From Methanobacterium paludis (GTDB lineage Archaea > Methanobacteriota > Methanobacteria > Methanobacteriales > Methanobacteriaceae), in the NCBI RefSeq assembly GCF_000214725.1, contig NC_015574.1:1190001-1254000 (forward strand): a DNA stretch of 64,000 nucleotides, given 5' to 3'. A model generated the notes under the pieces. The model was given only the letters and a program-made list of their open reading frames with translations, was not told where the DNA came from and did not search any database. Positions 17,446 through 27,748 of this stretch are shown piece by piece (the first letter of the stretch is position 1; each line of letters opens with the position of its first letter). Position numbers and translations under genes: made by a program.

Positions 17446-19347
17446 TTAAAACAACCCACTCTCCTCTAACTTTTCTTCCATCCACTGTGCACGTTTATCC
17501 ATTTTTTCTTTGATCACAAAAGTTAAAACAAATGTCACGGCAGGGAATACAGTTAAAAGTTCCATATTGTACCAGAAATTGCTCCATAAAACTCCGGCAA
17601 CTACCTCACGAAGCGCACCAACAGCATATGTCAATGGTAAATATGGATGTATGGCCTGGAAGAAAGATGGTAAAAGTTCTAATGGGAAAATTCCTGCTGT
17701 TCCTGTGATCTGTAATACCAGTACTATAATTGCAAGGGCTTTTCCAGCATTTCCAATTGCAGATGTCATGGAATATACGATCAACATAGAGCACATGCTG
17801 ATATACACCGTGACTAATGCGAACAGCAGTGGAGAGGAGATCTGAACATGCAACCATAGTACTCCCACTATAATTACCAATGCCTGGAATATACTTATTA
17901 TTAAAAATATTCCCATTCTTCCCAGATAAACACTTGCGCTATGATATTTTTTCCTTGATTTCACCCTCATGGTTAACATGGCAACTGATATAATACCCCC
18001 TATCCATAGGGATATGGCTATATAAAATGGAGCAAGAGCAGATCCATAAGTTTTTACTGGGTACATATGTTCCTTCTCCAGATCAAGAGGACTTTCAAAG
18101 TAATTATTTACTCCATTTTGATCCACATCAGAAAGTGAAATTAATTTATCCAGATCTCCTTCATTTACTGAGTTGAGTTTAGCTGCAGCTGTTTGAATTG
18201 CGTTTTTAAATGTTGGCCACTGTGAGTTAGCCAAATCCAATTTTGCCGATGCTGCATTAATTGCTTGGCTTATTTCTCCTTGATTGTTATATAAAGTATC
18301 AACAGCACTGTCCATTTGATCAATTGAAGTTTTTAATTCAGATAGTCTGCCTGTTGTATTGTTGTTTTTGATATCTGATTCTACCTCTTTTAAAACAGTA
18401 AGGGCAGTGTTTGCTTGGGTTATATCGCCTTCAACTTGAGTGATAATTGTTTTTAACTGTGGATCTCCCGTTACATTATATAAAGCTGTTAAAATTGCAT
18501 CCATGTACTTTAATGATGTGATCAGGTTACTGACTTTCAATTCCATATCCTGAACTGTGGAAAGAGCCTTTGTTGGGTCATTTCCAATGTAACCATATAA
18601 TGTATCATACTCTGATTTAGCATAATCCGCATTGCTCTTTATTTGCGGTAGATTTGCACTAACTTTTGACCATACATCATTTACTGTGGCCATATCAGAA
18701 TTTGCCTGCGTTAACGATGAATCTATATCCCCTAAGTTTCCATTTAATTCATTTACAAGAGATTTTGTCTTAAGAAATTGTGCTTTATTTTCTTTAGCCA
18801 ATTCTCCTGCATCACTGAGCTTACCAAATATGAGCCCATCAACAGTTTTAACTACCTCATCATTAACTTTTGATTGTATTGCATCTACCCCTGCATTGGT
18901 AATTCTTGGAGATACAGGATTTAATTTATCATTGACCACATATTGCATATGGGCCTGATGGGGATCCGATGTCTCAATAGACAATAAATCTGAACTAAAG
19001 TTATTGGGAATTATTATGGCTGCATAATATTTTCCATGTTGAAGCCCGTCTAAAGCTGTTTGTTTATCAACAAACTGCCAGTTAAAGTCTGTATTATTTT
19101 TCAATTCATCAGTAAACATATTTCCCATATTATAGTCGGTTCCATTAGAATTAGAACCTAAATCTTCATTAACTACGGCAATTTTAATACTTGAAGTTTG
19201 AGCATAGGGATCCCATGTTGCCTGAATATTAAGCAATGCATAAAGTGCAGGTATACATATAATCACTATTAAAACAAATAAAACTACAGGGCTACTTTTA
19301 ATAGCTTTAATATCATTTTTAAAGATTTCTCTTGCGCCTTTTATCAT
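17446..19347 (-). CDS. YhgE/Pip-family membrane protein (ABC-2-like exporter subunit)
   Basis: About 633 residues. An N-terminal TM helix (VLFVLIVIICIPALYALLNI) is followed by the YhgE/Pip signature WDPYAQTSSIKIAVVNEDLG. A long extracytoplasmic coiled-coil segment spans about 190-415. Five or six C-terminal helices follow, including PFYIAISLWIGGIISVAML, as in ABC-2 permeases. In bacteria such proteins serve type VII secretion or phage infection; here the substrate is unknown. The ATG at 19347 follows GAGG at 9 nt; GTG at 19362 and ATG at 19356 are alternatives. No ATPase gene lies next to it. Confidence 0.85.
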   Translation of the reverse strand: MIKGAREIFKNDIKAIKSSPVVLFVLIVIICIPALYALLNIQATWDPYAQTSSIKIAVVNEDLGSNSNGTDYNMGNMFTDELKNNTDFNWQFVDKQTALDGLQHGKYYAAIIIPNNFSSDLLSIETSDPHQAHMQYVVNDKLNPVSPRITNAGVDAIQSKVNDEVVKTVDGLIFGKLSDAGELAKENKAQFLKTKSLVNELNGNLGDIDSSLTQANSDMATVNDVWSKVSANLPQIKSNADYAKSEYDTLYGYIGNDPTKALSTVQDMELKVSNLITSLKYMDAILTALYNVTGDPQLKTIITQVEGDITQANTALTVLKEVESDIKNNNTTGRLSELKTSIDQMDSAVDTLYNNQGEISQAINAASAKLDLANSQWPTFKNAIQTAAAKLNSVNEGDLDKLISLSDVDQNGVNNYFESPLDLEKEHMYPVKTYGSALAPFYIAISLWIGGIISVAMLTMRVKSRKKYHSASVYLGRMGIFLIISIFQALVIIVGVLWLHVQISSPLLFALVTVYISMCSMLIVYSMTSAIGNAGKALAIIVLVLQITGTAGIFPLELLPSFFQAIHPYLPLTYAVGALREVVAGVLWSNFWYNMELLTVFPAVTFVLTFVIKEKMDKRAQWMEEKLEESGLF

Positions 19348-19362
19348 TAATTCCATCCTCAC

Positions 19363-20046
19363 AATTTAAATGGTTAATCTTTGTTATAGTAAACTTTTGT
19401 TATAATAAAATGAATCAAAGTTTCAATGTTGTTCGTCATCATATAAAAATATTCTCTTATCAGGAACTATAAACAATCAGTTGACCAGAATACTGAAAAT
19501 ATAGGTAGTAATATGACTTAAAAACTGTATAAAATAATTTCTTGAGTAATTATGCCTAAACTTGGAAGATTAATTAATATTTTAGCAAATATTGTTTCAC
19601 TAAACCCTTCTCAAAATTTTAAATTGTAATAAACTCCTCATTTTATTGGTCAATAACTAAAAACAGATAAAAATGTATTTTATTGAGTATAATTCCTTAA
19701 ATTTAAATTAATTTACATCTATAAACTTATTTTAAAATAATGTTAATTAATACTGATTTTAAAAAATTAATAGGTCGATCTTTATTTTATGTAATAGTTT
19801 GTTATGTTTAACTTTAGTTTGTAGTTCAAAAATGGAAATAACTCTTAATAATCAAGTTTAATTTCACAGATTTTTTCTATAAAATTAATATTCATTAATA
19901 ATATAAAAATTATAAACATAAGTGTGTAAATGATTTAAAAATCCTTAATTTTTTACAGTTATTGAAGCAAATTGATGTTTTTTAGATTTTCATGTCAATA
20001 CGTCTTTTCTATGTAAAACAAAAAAATGGTTAAGAAGGGGATAATG
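19363..20046. other. Long AT-rich intergenic region, about 680 bp
   Basis: No gene, RNA or clear repeat seen on either strand. It separates divergently transcribed exporter and H+-ATPase genes, so both promoters must lie here. Its length suggests regulatory content that I cannot resolve. Confidence 0.4.
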
Positions 20047-22491
20047 ATGAATATTGCCCCCATAGAAACTGAAGAAGCCAAAAAAAATTCCATAAAAATC
20101 TTATTTGAAAAATTATCATCAAGTAAACAAGGATTAGCTTCATCAGATGCAAAAAAACGGCTTGAAACTTTTGGATTTAACGAGATCACCGAAAGAAAAG
20201 TTAGTTCTATTGTTAAATTTTTAAGCTATTTTTGGGGTCCAATTCCCGGGATGATAGAGGTAGCCATTATTATATCCTTAATAATTGGTCATTGGGCTGA
20301 TTTAGAAATTATTACCCTGCTTCTTCTTTTAAACGCAGTTGTGGGCTTTTGGCAGGAATACAAAGCCGCTAATGCAGTTGAACTTTTGAAAGAGAAATTG
20401 GCTGTTAATGCACGTGTTTTGCGTGATAAAAAATGGGAAACTATATCAGCAAAGGAACTTGTGCCTGGAGATATTGTACATGCACGTTTAGGAGACATTG
20501 TACCTGCTGATCTAAAGCTAATAAAAGGTGAATATCTGTCAATAGATGAATCTGCTTTAACTGGAGAATCTTTACCCATAGAAAAGAAATCAGGAGATCT
20601 GGCTTATTCTGGTTCTGTTGTCAATCAGGGGGAAATGGATGCTCTTGTAGTCAGCACGGGTATGAACACATATTTCGGTAAAACAGCCAAATTGGTAGAG
20701 GAATCCAAAACAAAAAGTCATTTAAAGAAGGCAGTTATAAAAATTGGGGATTATTTGATTGTTATGTCTGCTATGCTGGTGGCAGTCATTTTTATTGTGG
20801 CTTTGTTCCGTCATGAGAGTTTTCTTTCCACTTTACAATTTGCTCTGGTTCTGGTGGTTGCTTCTATACCCGTAGCATTACCAGCTGTGCTTTCGGTAAC
20901 CATGGCTGTAGGCGCTATAGCATTAGCTAAAAAAGATATCATAGTTAGTAAACTAGTTTCCATTGAAGAAATGGCCGGAGTAGATGTTCTTTGCTCTGAT
21001 AAAACAGGTACAATAACAAAAAATGAATTAACAGTTGCTGGATTAAAATCATTTCCAGGATTTGATAATAGCAAGTTACTTTTATACACTAGTCTGGCTT
21101 CCCAGGAAGAAAGTAAAGACCCCATAGATGATGCTATAATATCCCGAACACAGAAAGAAATGGGAAAGTTAACAGATAAATTTAACATATCAAAATTTAA
21201 ACCATTTGACCCGATTATAAAGCGTACTGAAGCTTCAGTTGAAGATAATGATGGTGGAAGATTCAAAGTAGCTAAAGGAGCACCTCAGGTTATACAGGCA
21301 CTAACTGATGAAAGTGCTGAAAAAGTTGATAAAACAGTAAAAGAATTGGCTAAAAAGGGTTACAGATCACTTGGCGTTTCAAAAACCGATGCAAATGGTA
21401 AATGGCATTATGTAGGAGTTATAGCACTTTATGATCCTCCTAGAGAAGATTCTGCAGAAACAATCAGAACAGCTCAATCTCTGGGTGTAGATGTTAAAAT
21501 GGTCACAGGTGATAAAATGGTCACAGGTGATCATATTGCTATTGCTAAAGAAATTTCACGAGAAGTTGATCTAGGCACTAACATCGCGTTACCTTCCGAA
21601 TTCATTGATAAACCAGATAGAAATGCAAAACATATAATTGAAGATGCAGATGGTTTTGCCCAGGTTTTTCCAGAACATAAATATCATATTGTAGAATTGC
21701 TTCAAGAAAATGGACATATTGTGGGTATGACAGGCGATGGGGTTAACGATGCTCCTGCACTTAAAAAAGCAGATGTTGGAATCGCAGTTTCCGGATCCAC
21801 TGATGCAGCTAAATCAGCAGCAACAATAGTTCTAACTAAACCTGGTCTTTTAGTAATAATTGATTCCATAAAACAGAGTCGTAAAATCTTCCAGCGAATG
21901 ACCAATTATTCCATTTACAGAATAGCTGAGACTATTAGAGTTTTATTCTTCATAACCTTCTCTATTCTTATATTTAATTTTTATCCTGTAACTGCACTTA
22001 TGATAGTTCTTTTAGCGCTTTTAAATGATGCGCCAATACTCACCATAGCCTACGACAATGTTGTATATTCAGATAAACCTGAAAAATGGAATTTAAGAAT
22101 TATATTAAGTATAGCAACTTTTTTAGGATTTTTAGGAGTTATTGAATCTTTTTTTATATTTTATATTGGACTTGATGTACTACAATTAAGTCATGCTGTA
22201 CTTCAATCTTTTATGTATCTAAAACTATCAGTATCGGGCCATCTTATGGTTTTTATGGCTCGTACCAGAGGCCATTTCTGGTCTATTAAACCAGCTTTGC
22301 CTTTATTTTTAGCCATAGTTGGAACCCAATTTATTGCCACTCTCATAACAGTTTATGGATTTCTCTTACCTGCAATGGGTTGGAATTTAGCCATTCTTAT
22401 ATGGGGATACACACTCGTGACCTTTATGATTATTGATTTTATAAAAGTCAAAGTATACAGCCTGCTAGAGCATGAGGGTATAAAATTCTAG
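20047..22491 (+). CDS. P3A-type plasma-membrane H+-ATPase
   Basis: About 814 residues. The N-terminal cation-ATPase domain is followed by the actuator domain with TGES (DESALTGESLPIEK). M4 has SIPVALPAVLSV, the phosphorylation site is CSDKTGTITKNEL, and the hinge is MTGDGVNDAPALKKADVGIAV. A C-terminal helix bundle ends the chain. This is the fungal/plant/archaeal proton pump family that uses ATP to expel H+. The ATG at 20047 lies 6 nt after GGGGAT; upstream in-frame ATGs exist. The TGD motif is duplicated in frame (KMVTGDKMVTGDH, 21496-21531). The gene otherwise looks intact. Confidence 0.93.
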   Translation: MNIAPIETEEAKKNSIKILFEKLSSSKQGLASSDAKKRLETFGFNEITERKVSSIVKFLSYFWGPIPGMIEVAIIISLIIGHWADLEIITLLLLLNAVVGFWQEYKAANAVELLKEKLAVNARVLRDKKWETISAKELVPGDIVHARLGDIVPADLKLIKGEYLSIDESALTGESLPIEKKSGDLAYSGSVVNQGEMDALVVSTGMNTYFGKTAKLVEESKTKSHLKKAVIKIGDYLIVMSAMLVAVIFIVALFRHESFLSTLQFALVLVVASIPVALPAVLSVTMAVGAIALAKKDIIVSKLVSIEEMAGVDVLCSDKTGTITKNELTVAGLKSFPGFDNSKLLLYTSLASQEESKDPIDDAIISRTQKEMGKLTDKFNISKFKPFDPIIKRTEASVEDNDGGRFKVAKGAPQVIQALTDESAEKVDKTVKELAKKGYRSLGVSKTDANGKWHYVGVIALYDPPREDSAETIRTAQSLGVDVKMVTGDKMVTGDHIAIAKEISREVDLGTNIALPSEFIDKPDRNAKHIIEDADGFAQVFPEHKYHIVELLQENGHIVGMTGDGVNDAPALKKADVGIAVSGSTDAAKSAATIVLTKPGLLVIIDSIKQSRKIFQRMTNYSIYRIAETIRVLFFITFSILIFNFYPVTALMIVLLALLNDAPILTIAYDNVVYSDKPEKWNLRIILSIATFLGFLGVIESFFIFYIGLDVLQLSHAVLQSFMYLKLSVSGHLMVFMARTRGHFWSIKPALPLFLAIVGTQFIATLITVYGFLLPAMGWNLAILIWGYTLVTFMIIDFIKVKVYSLLEHEGIKF

Positions 22492-22624
22492 GAATAAACA
22501 TCATTTAAAATATTCTCTTGAATTTTCTGAGTTGATTAGATACTGAATTTGTATGACCTATCTAAAAAAATATGTGCCATAAAGATCATAGATACCTCCA
22601 GAATAAAAATAGGGGTTGTTAAAC

Positions 22625-22990
22625 ATGTCCAGAGTGATACATTTTGAAATACCTGCAGAAGAACCTGAAAGAGCTGCAAAATTTTATAAAGATGTCTTTG
22701 GGTGGAAAATTGAGAAATGGGAAGGTCCATTCGATTATTGGCTTATAACAACAGGAGAAGAAGATGAACCCGGGATAAATGGGGCTATAATGACAAAGGA
22801 TATGGGGGATATTGTCAAAAACACAATAAATGTGGATTCATTTGAGGAATATGCCAAGAAAATTGAAATGGAAGGCGGGAAAATGTTAAGTCCCAAAATG
22901 ACTGTTCCTGGTGTGGGTGACATGGCATCGTTCCAGGACACTGAAGGCAATATCTTCGCGATACTTGAACCACACATGGAAATGAAATAG
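22625..22990 (+). CDS. VOC-superfamily protein (glyoxalase/bleomycin-resistance fold)
   Basis: 122 residues with the VOC layout. VIHFEIPAEEPERAAKFYKDVFGWKIEKW forms the first beta-alpha unit; the second half is NVDSFEEYAKKIEMEGGKMLSPK...ASFQDTEGNIFAILEPH. Potential metal ligands are H at the first strand and E in ILEPH. GGGG lies about 9 nt before the ATG. The substrate cannot be told; many archaeal members of this subgroup (phenazine-resistance-like) are uncharacterised. Confidence 0.82.
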   Translation: MSRVIHFEIPAEEPERAAKFYKDVFGWKIEKWEGPFDYWLITTGEEDEPGINGAIMTKDMGDIVKNTINVDSFEEYAKKIEMEGGKMLSPKMTVPGVGDMASFQDTEGNIFAILEPHMEMK

Positions 22991-23063
22991 AAATAGCTAA
23001 ATCTTCTTTATTTTTAAAAATTTTATTTTATATTTTCCGTATGATGTTTACATCGGAGGAAAA

Positions 23064-24227
23064 ATGGAACCAAACACAACTCTTGAGTTTGTTCAGGAAA
23101 CTATGGTGGACTTTGCCCAGCTTACTGGACTGGAACCAGTTAGTGACCATCCAAAGCGTTACCTGTGGACAGATGCGTTTGCAGTCTGTAACTACCTCGA
23201 ACTTTTCCGCCTCACCAATGATGATGTTTACCGTGACCTCGCTCTACGTCTTGTTGACCAGGTGCATCATACACTCGGCCGACATCGTGATGATGACACA
23301 CGGAATGGTTGGATCAGTGGCCTAGACGATGAAAAAGGTGAGCGTCATCCAACAAAAGGTGGTCTGCGTATAGGGAAGAAATTAAACGAACGCAGACCCG
23401 ATGAACCTCCCAGTGAGCGTTTGGAATGGGATCAGGACGGACAGTATTATCATTACCTAATAAAGTGGATGCATGCACTAAATCAGGTGAGCCGGGTCAC
23501 AGGTGATCCGAATTATATAAAATGGGCCGTAGAACTTGCAAAAGCTGCTCATACCGGATTTACATACGTTCCCCCCTCAGGCGGCCGTAAACGAATGTAC
23601 TGGAAGATGAGTATAGATCTTACCTATCCTTTAGTTCCTTCCATGGGTCAGCATGATCCTCTCGACGGTTTCATCACCTACAGCGAGCTACAGATGAGTA
23701 CAAAAAATTCAGAACAATATTCACGCTCAGATCTCAGTGCTGAGATTGCAGATATGGCCAATATCTGCCAGGGAAAAAGCTGGGCAACTAATGATCCTCT
23801 TGGTATTGGAGGGCTCCTCTCGGATGCCTTAAGAATTGCACAGTTGATGAGGGATGGTTTCGCCTACGGAAATCTTCTGGAAGTCGTGATGGAATCCGCC
23901 ATGATTGGTATGGGATCATTTGTGAGAGACAATACTTTGAGGTTACCTGCAGACTATCGTCTGGCCTTTCGTGAACTGGGGATTTCCATCGGGTTGAAGG
24001 GTGTTGAAAAGTTGAGGGAATGGATCGAAGAGAATCCTGATTTGTTCAAAAATCCTCTGCGACAACAGGTTGAAGCCATCAGGGAGTATGTGCCAATTGG
24101 AAAAACCATCGAAAGGTTCTGGATGGATAGTAAAAACAGAGAAACCTGCAACTGGACAGAACACAGGGAGATCAACATGGTAATGCTGGCCACCAGTCTA
24201 GTTCCCAATGGATTTTTGCTGATTTAA
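23064..24227 (+). CDS. Six-hairpin (alpha/alpha) barrel-like protein, 387 aa
   Basis: GGAGGAAAAATG gives a firm start. The protein has many Trp, Tyr and His and repeated helical pairs (YLWTDAFAVCNYLELFRLT, WDQDGQYYHYLIKWMHALNQ, YIKWAVELAKAAHTGF). These are typical of six-hairpin glycosidase-like folds, such as the YyaL and N-acylglucosamine epimerase groups. A family cannot be named with certainty. Base composition is clearly richer in G+C than its neighbours, suggesting a different history or stronger codon selection. The ATG at 23041 in another frame is a shadow. Confidence 0.7.
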   Translation: MEPNTTLEFVQETMVDFAQLTGLEPVSDHPKRYLWTDAFAVCNYLELFRLTNDDVYRDLALRLVDQVHHTLGRHRDDDTRNGWISGLDDEKGERHPTKGGLRIGKKLNERRPDEPPSERLEWDQDGQYYHYLIKWMHALNQVSRVTGDPNYIKWAVELAKAAHTGFTYVPPSGGRKRMYWKMSIDLTYPLVPSMGQHDPLDGFITYSELQMSTKNSEQYSRSDLSAEIADMANICQGKSWATNDPLGIGGLLSDALRIAQLMRDGFAYGNLLEVVMESAMIGMGSFVRDNTLRLPADYRLAFRELGISIGLKGVEKLREWIEENPDLFKNPLRQQVEAIREYVPIGKTIERFWMDSKNRETCNWTEHREINMVMLATSLVPNGFLLI

Positions 24228-24370
24228 ATCACAGAGCTTGGATAATAGAAGGATATGCAAATGAACAAAAAATGGGCGTAGGTACATAAAACTACAAGAA
24301 TGGGGAGGATTTTATGAAACCACAAGTTGGGATGAATTTGTAAAGTACAAAATTAATGGGAGGAATTTTC

Positions 24371-25546
24371 ATGGCTTATAAAATGTTAAAGCATGATGTG
24401 TATTCTGTTGGTGCTGTAGATTGGGATAGAAGGTTATTTGATGAACTCATTAAGATTCCGGATGGAACGAGTTACAACTCATTTTTAGTAAGGGGTGTTG
24501 ATAAAACAGCACTCATAGATACAGTTGATCCCTCTAAAACTCATGAACTTACAGCTAATCTTCAAAAATTAGACGTTACCCTTGATTATGTGATTGTTAA
24601 CCATGCAGAACAGGATCACTCTGGATCAATTCCCAAAATCCTTGAATCCTATCCTGATGCCCAGATTGTGACCAACTCAAAATGCAAAGAATTGCTGAAG
24701 GAATTTCTTTTAATTCCTGAAGAAAAGTTTTTAACTGTAAACGACAGGGAAACCTTATCTTTAGGGGATAAAACTCTTGAATTTATATACACCCCATGGG
24801 TTCACTGGCCTGAGACCATGGCAACCTATCTAAAGGAGGATAAAATACTATTTTCCTGCGATTTTTTCGGTTCTCACTTTGCAACAAGCGATATTTTTGT
24901 AACTGATGAAGCAGCGGTTTACACAGCAGCAAAAAAATATTATGCCGAGATAATGATGCCCTTTAGAATCAACATCCAGAAAAATCTGGAAAAATTGAAG
25001 GATATTCAAATTGAAATTATCGCCCCAAGCCACGGGCCACTTTATAACAACCCTGAATTTATTTTAGACGCTTACAAAGAGTGGATATCTGACGATACTA
25101 AAAATGAAGTGATAATACCCTACACATCAATGCATGGCAGTACCAAAAAAATGGTAGAGCACCTGGCAGATGCTCTGATCGATAAAGGAATATCAGTAAA
25201 ACCATTAAATTTAGCCGTAACAGACATAGGTGACGTGGCCTTAGCACTTGTAGATGCACCTACAATGGTTATAGCTTCTCCCACGGTTCTAATTGGACCT
25301 CATCCAAATGTGGTTTATGCCACTTACCTTGCAAATGCCCTGAGACCTAAATTGAAGTTTATATCGGTAATAGGTTCCTATGGGTGGGGTGGAAGAATGC
25401 TGGATCAGATTACAGGGATGTTAACGAATTTAAAGGCGGAAATCCTTGAGCCTGTTATCATTAAGGGATTCCCAAAAGAGGAGGATTTTAAAAAAATAGA
25501 TGTATTGGCAGATGAAATCGTTAAAAAACATACCATGTTAAAATAA
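24371..25546 (+). CDS. fprA: A-type flavoprotein / F420H2 oxidase (flavodiiron protein)
   Basis: 391 residues. The N-terminal metallo-beta-lactamase-like domain carries the diiron ligands HAEQDH (H-x-E-x-D-H, about 80-85), with H at TPWVHWPE, D at SCDFFG and H at APSHGP. The C-terminal flavodoxin domain binds FMN (PYTSMHGSTKKMVEHLADAL and the VIGSYGWGG loop). In methanogens it reduces O2 to water with reduced F420. GGGAGGAATTTTCATG fixes the start. A 9-codon frame with its own GGGGAGG (24314-24343) sits just upstream; whether it is translated is unclear. Confidence 0.93.
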   Translation: MAYKMLKHDVYSVGAVDWDRRLFDELIKIPDGTSYNSFLVRGVDKTALIDTVDPSKTHELTANLQKLDVTLDYVIVNHAEQDHSGSIPKILESYPDAQIVTNSKCKELLKEFLLIPEEKFLTVNDRETLSLGDKTLEFIYTPWVHWPETMATYLKEDKILFSCDFFGSHFATSDIFVTDEAAVYTAAKKYYAEIMMPFRINIQKNLEKLKDIQIEIIAPSHGPLYNNPEFILDAYKEWISDDTKNEVIIPYTSMHGSTKKMVEHLADALIDKGISVKPLNLAVTDIGDVALALVDAPTMVIASPTVLIGPHPNVVYATYLANALRPKLKFISVIGSYGWGGRMLDQITGMLTNLKAEILEPVIIKGFPKEEDFKKIDVLADEIVKKHTMLK

Positions 25547-25682
25547 TTTCATGAAAGCTTTTTTTAATATTATTTAAGTAAATTAATAAATAAGTTTACA
25601 AAAAATGTAAAAAAATAGATGAGTAATGTTTAAAATATTAAAGAGATGAATAATTTCTCTTTTAGAAATTATTATCCATTAA

Positions 25683-25949
25683 CTATTCGGTTACTGGTAT
25701 TTTCCAGAGATAGCCCAATTTCTTTCCTTTTTCCTGTTTATTTTTACCTTTCTTTTCAGTTACATGAGCTTCGCTGCCTTCCCATGTCCCTACAGTTTCA
25801 TCTAAATATTTGGCTATTTCTTCACTATAACTTTTCGTTCCAATTGTGTAAGTATCAGGTTCATTATGAATATAACTGATTCCTTCACCTTTTTCTTCTA
25901 TTACCTTTGATATTTCCATTAATTTTTTATAAAAGTCTACAGACACCAT
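25683..25949 (-). CDS. Hypothetical protein, 88 aa
   Basis: Begins MVSVDFYKKLMEISKVIEE and ends with a Lys-rich loop (EKKGKNKQEKGKKLG) and YLWKIPVTE. GGAG lies about 12 nt before the ATG, a loose spacing. No family recognised; soluble. Confidence 0.55.
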   Translation of the reverse strand: MVSVDFYKKLMEISKVIEEKGEGISYIHNEPDTYTIGTKSYSEEIAKYLDETVGTWEGSEAHVTEKKGKNKQEKGKKLGYLWKIPVTE

Positions 25950-26502
25950 TTTAACTTTTTCTCCTATTCATTCTATAATATTTTTTATGGATTATTTGAG
26001 TTAAATTTAAAGATAATTTAAAATTACTAGATAAATTGAGGATTAAAACAAACATAAGCCTGAAATGCAATACTTGTTAGTTCATGTCCAATATTCAATT
26101 ATCTTCCTCATAGGGTGGTTGTTTGAGCAGGATCTAAGAAAATATCCATGATTCATGATACAATCTCAAATCGAGAGATACACAATATGTTTTATTAAAA
26201 ATTGTTTTAAAATTGTTGCAAATAACATCACTCTAAACAATTAAAAACTGATATTGTATTACTAATTTACAAACATCCTTATATACTGTTTATATTTATT
26301 CAGTATAAAGTTAACTATGATTTAATAAGTTAGTGTTTTTAGGTTAATTCCATGTAAATAAAATTTGGGTAGTAAATGATTTGAATCAAGTAAACGAGAG
26401 TATTTAGATTAATTAGAGTGATTAATTTATGTATAAAATTTACAGTATATGGATTCTGTTAAAGAGCTTCATAATTGGAATATTAGCAAGAATGGGTTAA
26501 GA
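25950..26502. other. Intergenic region, about 550 bp
   Basis: No gene recognised on either strand. A 23-codon plus-strand frame near 26430 is too short to support. Confidence 0.35.
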
Positions 26503-26652
26503 CTAGCTGCGGAAGAGATAGACACCATATACTAATAATAAAACCACTACTATCCAGTATATATAGTATATAAAAGTCGGCAATGCCAGAATCAATATTG
26601 CAAGGACAATAGCCAATATTATCAATAACATGCCGTTAGTTTTTTCGTCCAA
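26503..26652 (-). CDS. Small membrane protein, 49 aa, probable TTG start
   Basis: Two hydrophobic helices fill the chain (GMLLIILAIVLAILILALP and YYIYWIVVVLLLVYGVYLF). The ribosome site GGGGTGA lies 5-6 nt before a TTG (26652). An in-frame GTG at 26661 overlaps that site and is less likely to be the start. No family recognised. Confidence 0.5.
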   Translation of the reverse strand: MDEKTNGMLLIILAIVLAILILALPTFIYYIYWIVVVLLLVYGVYLFRS

Positions 26653-26835
26653 TTTTTTCACCCCTTTTTTTTAATCCTAATAAATAATTATCTTTTATTA
26701 ACTATATTTTTTTTGATTACAAAACTTATCCATGGAGTAAACGTTTCAAGCTAAAAAAAAGGCAATATTTAAAGGATTTAATTTCAAAAGAGTAAATTTA
26801 CTGATTAAAAATTAGATAACTGAATTAATAATTTA

Positions 26836-27303
26836 CTAATATCCATTTAAAACCGCATGTATTTCTGTTTTTAAATCGGAATTTATGTCTTTGAGTGAAG
26901 TTATTTCTGTTAAAAAGTCTTCTTTTGTTATGTTACCCGTTACAAACTGTGTTTTAATTTCTGCCAGTTTATCTAAAGTTCTTACGGTGACGTTATTGTT
27001 ATTTTCAACTGCAATCAATTCTTTATTCATCTCTTTTTGGGATATGCTTCCCTGTTTATATCTATTTTCAATATCTGACCTTTGAGACTGATAAAGTGAA
27101 TTAAAATAATCATTTAAAATAGTATCCTGTTTATCAACAGATTGAATAGAGTTTTGTTGGCCCTCAACGTGCTCAACAGGCAATATCAATGCTTCAGTAT
27201 CATTAGGAGATATCCCATGTTTTAAATGAAAGAAAAATGGCACTGCAACTACTATCGCTATACAAACTACCAGAATCAAAATTTTCTTATTATTAAAATT
27301 CAT
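26836..27303 (-). CDS. Membrane-anchored extracytoplasmic protein, 155 aa
   Basis: An N-terminal basic segment and hydrophobic helix (KILILVVCIAIVVAVPFFF) act as a signal anchor. A mostly helical, charged domain outside the cell follows. It includes IENRYKQGSISQKEMNKELIAVENN and TGNITKEDFLTEITSLKD, which read like SHOCT-type short helical hairpins (a G-x-I-(S/T)-x-E-(E/D) pattern seen twice). No known function. A start 9 nt upstream is also possible. Confidence 0.6.
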   Translation of the reverse strand: MNFNNKKILILVVCIAIVVAVPFFFHLKHGISPNDTEALILPVEHVEGQQNSIQSVDKQDTILNDYFNSLYQSQRSDIENRYKQGSISQKEMNKELIAVENNNNVTVRTLDKLAEIKTQFVTGNITKEDFLTEITSLKDINSDLKTEIHAVLNGY

Positions 27304-27312
27304 AACTTCCAT

Positions 27313-27748
27313 TTTGTCTACAATGTAGTTAAATATAATGGATAAATGGCACGGATATTTCTATAATTTGATGCGCCATCAACAAGTATGAGGAATCAGT
27401 AATTTTTTTTGTCCCCAGTTGATACCTTCACCCAGTTCTAAGATACCTTCAATTACAGTTAAATTTCATCATTCACTTACATCATACAATTTCAAAAATT
27501 TGTCAATTAGAAAAATTAGTTAGAATTAATCAATAAATTATTTATTTCTCTCATCTTTGTTTAGTTAAAAAGATAAAAATATAACAAATGTTCATATGTT
27601 ATAAAATAAAATTTATGATACATATGATATGTGATTATTGAACAAATTTAAAGTATAATAGACCCATTGACGCATTACTTTCCAGATCATGATTAATATT
27701 ATAAAAATCGGAAGGTAACAAATGGAATGATTCAGTTGGGGTAATGAA
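27313..27748. repeat. Intergenic region with a dispersed repeat (27490-27602)
   Basis: About 110 bp resembles 58262-58372. Shared blocks include CAAAAATTTGTCAATTA/CAAAAATTGTCAATTA, ATCAATAAA, TTTGTTTA and AAAAATATAACAAA followed by ATGTTCATAT. No gene. The repeat may carry a promoter for the gene at 27749. Confidence 0.4.

Noticed and set aside
23041..23325. 94-codon frame starting MMFTSEEKW
   Set aside because: Overlaps the 387-aa gene in another frame; the GGAGG within it serves that gene's ATG at 23064.
24314..24343. 9-codon ORF with a strong ribosome site before fprA
   Set aside because: Too short to support as a gene; an overlapping frame (LQEWGGFYETTSWDEF) also reads well, so the stretch may be the tail of a lost gene. 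Noted only in the fprA entry.
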